A stretch of DNA of 64,000 bases, from positions 62,001 to 126,000 of the forward strand of contig CAYTMU010000004.1 of NCBI GenBank assembly GCA_964438975.1. Reading direction: 5' to 3'. A program made the translations under genes and the position numbers. The notes under the pieces were generated by a model. That model did no database searches, was not told the origin of the DNA, and saw only the letters and a program-made list of their open reading frames with translations. The DNA comes from Chryseosolibacter sp964438975. Its GTDB lineage: Bacteria; Bacteroidota; Bacteroidia; Cytophagales; Cyclobacteriaceae. This document shows, piece by piece, positions 60,045-64,000 of the stretch (positions are counted from its first letter, which is position 1; every line of letters begins with the position of its first letter).

Positions 60045-62330
60045 CTACTGAATACTAATGGCATTCTCGTAGCGCGTACAGTCGAGTGTCATATCGAGGT
60101 TTTCAGAAGGGTGCTTGAAGTTTCCTTTTCGGTAGGGTGATGCGGGATCCTGGTAGATGTTGAGCATGAACTCCTCCCATATGGGACGGGCAGTCTTTCC
60201 GCCGGCACCGAATACCCATGACGGGAAATGGATGGAGGGTTCATCACCTCCGACCCAGACACCCGTCACGAGATCATGCGTGATTCCGACATACCACCCG
60301 TCCGAGGCCTTATCAGTTGTGCCGGTTTTTCCTCCTACTTCATTGTCTTGTTTGAGGAACGGATGGATGGCCGACGACGTGCCGCCAGGTTCCTCTACGC
60401 CTCCGCGCAGCATGTACACCATCTTGTAAGCGGTGCCTTCATCCGTCACCTGCCGACTCTGCGGGATGAACGCCTCAATGACATTCCCATTTTTATCTTC
60501 GATTCGTGTAATGGTATGAGGTGCAGTGTATATCCCCAGGCTTACAAAACTCGAATAGGCGGCGACGAGGTCGAGCAACCGGACATCGCTCGTTCCCAGG
60601 GCGAGTGATGGTACGGGGTCAAGCGCCGTTGTAATTCCCATCCGGTGCGCAAACTCGACAACATTCTCCGGTAATACGAGTTGGATCAGTTGAACACTGA
60701 CGGTGTTTTTCGAAAGCGCAAGTCCGCGTCGCAAGGTCATGAGATCGCCACGGCCTTTGTCGCCTTCAGAGTTACGTACTTCCCACGTTGTGCCATTGGG
60801 GAGTTTGATACTTGGAGAGAGGTCGTATAAGCGGTGGCACGGCGAGTATCCCGCTTCTATTGCTTTACCGTAGATAAAGGGTTTGAATGTCGACCCCGGT
60901 TGACGCGCACCCTGGCGGACGTGATCGAACTTGAAATACTTGTGATCGGTGCCGCCAACCCATGCTTTCACTTCGCCAGTGTGTGGATTCATCGCGACCA
61001 AACCCGCTTGAAGGAATCGGTTGTAGTAACGGAGCGAATCCATGTAACTGAATAGCGTATCAATTTCCCCGTTCCAGCTGAAGACTTTCATGCGCCTCTT
61101 TTTGTTCAGCGCGATCTCGATTGAGTCGGGGTGATCTTGAAACCTGTCGACCAGTTGTTTATAGATCGGAAGCCGACTCATTTTTTTCTCCACGAACCCT
61201 TCGATCTCATAGCCACCTTCGTCCACCCAGGGTTCTCTTCCTCTGAGGTTCCATTGCTTATCAAAGTCGGTCTGAAGCGATGCCATGCGTTGTACCATTG
61301 CCTTCTCCGCTTTTTCCTGCAGCTTGCTGTCGATCGTTGTATAGATTTTTAAACCGGACTCATACAGGTTGTATCCGTTGTTGCGACACCACTCGAGCAA
61401 TCGAGGACGGATCACCGTTCGGAAGTACGGCGCTAACCCATCGTTTTGGTTTTCGACGTTGTAGTCAAGCACGATCGGAGATGCCTTTAGGGAGTCGAAT
61501 GCCTGGATCGATCGGACATAGCCATGCTTGTGAAGCTTGTACAACACCTGGTTTCTTTTCCTGAGCGCATTGTCCGGCCGGCTGAATGGATTGAACACTG
61601 TCGGATTCTGAAGCAGGCCGACCAGCACCGCAGATTCTTGTACGCTCAGGCGTGAGGGCGGTTTATTGAAATAGGTCTGAGACGCTACCTTTATTCCCCA
61701 TGCGTTGCTTCCGAAAAAGCTGGTGTTGAGGTACATCGTGATGATTTCCTCCTTGGTGAAATTTCGTTCCAGGTGGATTGAGATGATCCATTCTTTCGTC
61801 TTCTGAATCACACGGCGTACTAGCGGGCTGAGCGTTGCGAACTTGCCGTCAAGCTCCGGATCAAGTGTATACAGGTTCTTCGCCAACTGTTGCGTAATGG
61901 TACTTCCACCCCCCGCATTGCGGAAGGTCAAGATGCCCCATAGCACGCGAGGATAGGCCAGGAAGTCCATTCCGGCGTGTTCGTAAAAGCGGTGATCTTC
62001 CGAAAGTACAAGAGCTTTGATGAGAAAGGGTGATAGTTCTTCGTAGTCGGCGTGACTGCGATTGCTCATGTACAGGAAATACCGGCCCAGTGAGACGCCG
62101 TCGGAGGAAATAAGTTCGGAAGACAGGTCATTTTTTGGATTCTCAACCGCGGCGTAGTTGGGCATGCCGCCGAATAGTCCGAAGAGGTCGATCCTGACTA
62201 AGTAGACGTATAATATCGGAAGGGTCACGGTCAAGGCGAACAGAATCCAGACCGTCTTTTTTAATTTTCCGACGCGTAGGTTGGAGTGCGGGCGTCGGCC
62301 CCGTTTACTTCCTTCGGCAACGGTATTCAT
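60045..62330 (-). CDS. Penicillin-binding protein 1A (bifunctional transglycosylase/transpeptidase)
   Basis: I chose the ATG at 62330 (761 residues), which leaves a short basic cytosolic tail before the TM anchor (VWILFALTVTLPILYVYLV); the longest frame starts at 62405. The GT51 glycosyltransferase domain has the catalytic EDHRFYEHAGMDFLA and GGSTITQQLAKNLY. The transpeptidase has SxxK in GSTFKPFIYG (Ser near 480), SKNTVS as SxN, and KTGTTDKASDGWYVG. It polymerises and crosslinks peptidoglycan at the outer face of the inner membrane. Confidence 0.95.
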   Translation of the reverse strand: MNTVAEGSKRGRRPHSNLRVGKLKKTVWILFALTVTLPILYVYLVRIDLFGLFGGMPNYAAVENPKNDLSSELISSDGVSLGRYFLYMSNRSHADYEELSPFLIKALVLSEDHRFYEHAGMDFLAYPRVLWGILTFRNAGGGSTITQQLAKNLYTLDPELDGKFATLSPLVRRVIQKTKEWIISIHLERNFTKEEIITMYLNTSFFGSNAWGIKVASQTYFNKPPSRLSVQESAVLVGLLQNPTVFNPFSRPDNALRKRNQVLYKLHKHGYVRSIQAFDSLKASPIVLDYNVENQNDGLAPYFRTVIRPRLLEWCRNNGYNLYESGLKIYTTIDSKLQEKAEKAMVQRMASLQTDFDKQWNLRGREPWVDEGGYEIEGFVEKKMSRLPIYKQLVDRFQDHPDSIEIALNKKRRMKVFSWNGEIDTLFSYMDSLRYYNRFLQAGLVAMNPHTGEVKAWVGGTDHKYFKFDHVRQGARQPGSTFKPFIYGKAIEAGYSPCHRLYDLSPSIKLPNGTTWEVRNSEGDKGRGDLMTLRRGLALSKNTVSVQLIQLVLPENVVEFAHRMGITTALDPVPSLALGTSDVRLLDLVAAYSSFVSLGIYTAPHTITRIEDKNGNVIEAFIPQSRQVTDEGTAYKMVYMLRGGVEEPGGTSSAIHPFLKQDNEVGGKTGTTDKASDGWYVGITHDLVTGVWVGGDEPSIHFPSWVFGAGGKTARPIWEEFMLNIYQDPASPYRKGNFKHPSENLDMTLDCTRYENAISIQ

Positions 62331-62533
62331 CAGGGCTAGCGTTGAGACTTTGATCGATCCATAGAATTTGGAGAAGTTCACCCGTACAGCGACACCGTTT
62401 ATCACTACGAACTTGCCAACCTGTAAACTTATAGGGAAAAAAGTATTGAAAGTACTAAATTTCGAAAAATGCGCCGATTAGTCGATCACTCGCGTTTTTG
62501 AGTAGATGTTGTTAATACAATCAAGTCAAGTAT

Positions 62534-64000
62534 ATGTACATCAGAGTGAATCTGTCTGGCGTTATTTCGGCGCTTTCTTTGAAGTGGCAGTCGTTGCTTC
62601 GCTGCGGCGTTCCGGTTCTTTTGCTGATCCCGGGATTGTTGAGTGTTTCATGCACGGGAGATCGCGCGGAACTACCACCACCGAACATTCTGTGGCTTAC
62701 GAGCGAAGATAATAGTCCGATGTTGGGCTGCTACGGTGACACCTTTGCAACGACACCAAATCTCGATGCACTTGCAGCGCGTGGGTTTCTTTATACACAC
62801 GCGTATTCCAATGCCCCGGTTTGCGCCCCATCCCGAAATACGATTATTACGGGTGTCTATGCTAACTCGGGTGGACACGAGCATATGCGCAGTTTCTATA
62901 GAAAGTCGGATGATGTAAGGTTGTATCCTGAGTTCCTGCGAAAGGCAGGCTACTATTGTACGAACAATTCCAAGGAAGATTTTAACATAGATCCCACGCA
63001 GACGAAGGATGTCTGGGATGCCTTGGGAAGGGAGGCACACTATAAGAACCGACCTTCGGGCAAGCCCTTTTTTGCGATCTTTAACGCAACGATCTCGCAC
63101 GAGAGTTCTATCCACAAGTCCATTCCGTCGGAGGAGTTACGGCATAAGCCCGAGGACGTTGTGTTGCCGCCGTATCATCCTGATACCGAAGAATTCCGAC
63201 ACGATTGGGCGCAGTATTACGACAAAGTCGAGGATATGGACACGTGGGTTGGTACAAAGCTCCGGGAACTTGAGGAACTAGGGGAGGCGGAGAACACCAT
63301 TGTTTTTTATTACTCGGATCACGGTGGTATTCTGGGCAGGAGCAAACGGTTTGTGTACGAGTCGGGAACCCATGTGCCCTTTATCGTTCATATTCCGGAG
63401 AAGTATAAGCACTTATATCCTGTGAAGGAGCCTGGCTCCCGGGTCGATCGTCTTATCAGTCTGGTGGATCTGGGTCCGACGCTGATGAGCATCATCGGTG
63501 AATCTATTCCTTCGTTCTTTCAGGGTCAGGCATTTCTCGGTGAGCAAAAGAGCGACGATCCCGAATATGTGTTTATGTTTCGCGGTCGGATGGATGAACG
63601 CTATGATATGAGCAGGGCTGTCCGCGACCGCCGGTATCGTTATATCCGCAACTACATGCCGCATCGGGAGTATGCCCAATTCATTGACTACTTGTGGCGG
63701 GCGCCGTCGATGAGGTCATGGGAGGCAGCGTTTCGCGCGGGGGAGTGTAACGACGTGCAAAGCATTTTCTGGAACTCCAAACCTGCCGAGGAATTGTACG
63801 ACACAGAAAATGACCCATGGGAAGTCAAGAATCTTGCCACCGATCCGAATTACAAGGAAGTGCTTGAACGGATGCGAAAAGCGAGTCGCGATTGGTCCCT
63901 GCGTATTCGTGATGTCGGATTCCTTGCTGAAGCAGAGGTGATTGAACGAGTTGGGGAAGGAGCGCCTTACGATTATATGCGCAACGCGGACGTCGATCTC
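62534..64000 (+). CDS. Sulfatase lipoprotein, 3' end missing
   Basis: This frame runs from ATG 62534 to the window end without a stop (489 codons seen). A hydrophobic segment with a lipobox (LLSVSC, Cys40) suggests a lipoprotein. The type I sulfatase signature CAPSR gives the formylglycine-forming Cys97. Metal ligands appear in LWLTSEDNSP near residue 59, and YYSDHGGILG carries the Asp-His pair; NATISHESS lies between. It resembles heparan N-sulfatase-like members of the S1 family. It should remove sulfate from a glycan. The start could be a later Met but the lipobox favours this one. Confidence 0.9.
   Translation, partial: MYIRVNLSGVISALSLKWQSLLRCGVPVLLLIPGLLSVSCTGDRAELPPPNILWLTSEDNSPMLGCYGDTFATTPNLDALAARGFLYTHAYSNAPVCAPSRNTIITGVYANSGGHEHMRSFYRKSDDVRLYPEFLRKAGYYCTNNSKEDFNIDPTQTKDVWDALGREAHYKNRPSGKPFFAIFNATISHESSIHKSIPSEELRHKPEDVVLPPYHPDTEEFRHDWAQYYDKVEDMDTWVGTKLRELEELGEAENTIVFYYSDHGGILGRSKRFVYESGTHVPFIVHIPEKYKHLYPVKEPGSRVDRLISLVDLGPTLMSIIGESIPSFFQGQAFLGEQKSDDPEYVFMFRGRMDERYDMSRAVRDRRYRYIRNYMPHREYAQFIDYLWRAPSMRSWEAAFRAGECNDVQSIFWNSKPAEELYDTENDPWEVKNLATDPNYKEVLERMRKASRDWSLRIRDVGFLAEAEVIERVGEGAPYDYMRNADVDL

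Noticed and set aside
62506..62712. Plus-strand open frame starting ATG 62506
   Set aside because: It is a different frame over the sulfatase signal sequence; the sulfatase frame carries the lipobox and CAPSR motif.

Overview
The window looks like a chromosomal segment of a Bacteroidota bacterium, most likely of the Cytophagales type. Evidence: SusC/SusD and carboxypeptidase-regulatory-domain TonB receptors, a type IX secretion (T9SS) C-terminal sorting domain, a DUF4249 lipoprotein, a BamA-like barrel fused to a propeller, and several promoters that fit the Bacteroidota consensus TTTG/TTG-N19-TAnnTTTG. The genus cannot be read from the sequence.

Layout. 1-620: 3' end of ispG and an overlapping small membrane-protein gene. 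799-4254: a lipoprotein, then a leftward terC / yheT-like hydrolase / SRAP group whose SRAP protein has lost its catalytic residues. 4388-22142: a leftward block of six genes. First come a 12-TM transporter-like protein with HEAT repeats and a degenerate cyclic-nucleotide-binding domain, a protein with three TIR-like/DUF4062-like modules, and a STAND ATPase with a TM segment, a coiled coil and WD40 repeats. These are spaced 3-8 bp apart. After a 90 bp gap come a barrel protein, a lipoprotein and a 2,497-residue T9SS surface protein. Together they look like a trans-envelope sensing or defence system and are the strongest candidate for something undescribed. 22454-40284: mostly housekeeping genes (queA, menC, pdhC, hslV, an AI-2E-family permease, an aminotransferase, a DnaJ-TPR protein, gapA, a VOC protein), interrupted by a TonB receptor/DUF4249 pair, an outer-membrane predicted metalloprotease-propeller-barrel protein and two 40-residue membrane peptides.

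40345-57708: a sugar-acid/ester utilisation locus with divergent halves. Leftward: AraC regulator, FGGY gluconokinase-like kinase, SBF-family transporter, exported RraA-like protein, Tat-exported enolase-superfamily dehydratase. Rightward: SusC, SusD, IlvD/Edd dehydratase, esterase, ThuA-esterase fusion, a leftover C-terminus of a third esterase, and a D-tagatose 3-epimerase-like protein. There is no glycoside hydrolase, so the substrate is probably a small esterified sugar acid or an oligomer opened elsewhere.

57709-64000: a gene-free stretch with a partly duplicated tRNA-Glu 3' flank, tRNA-Glu(TTC), a sialate O-acetylesterase, penicillin-binding protein 1A, and the start of a sulfatase lipoprotein cut by the window end.

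Starts were moved inward from the longest open frame where a signal peptide, TM segment, domain start or ribosome-binding site argued for it. All functional calls are by reading motifs. No database search was run.
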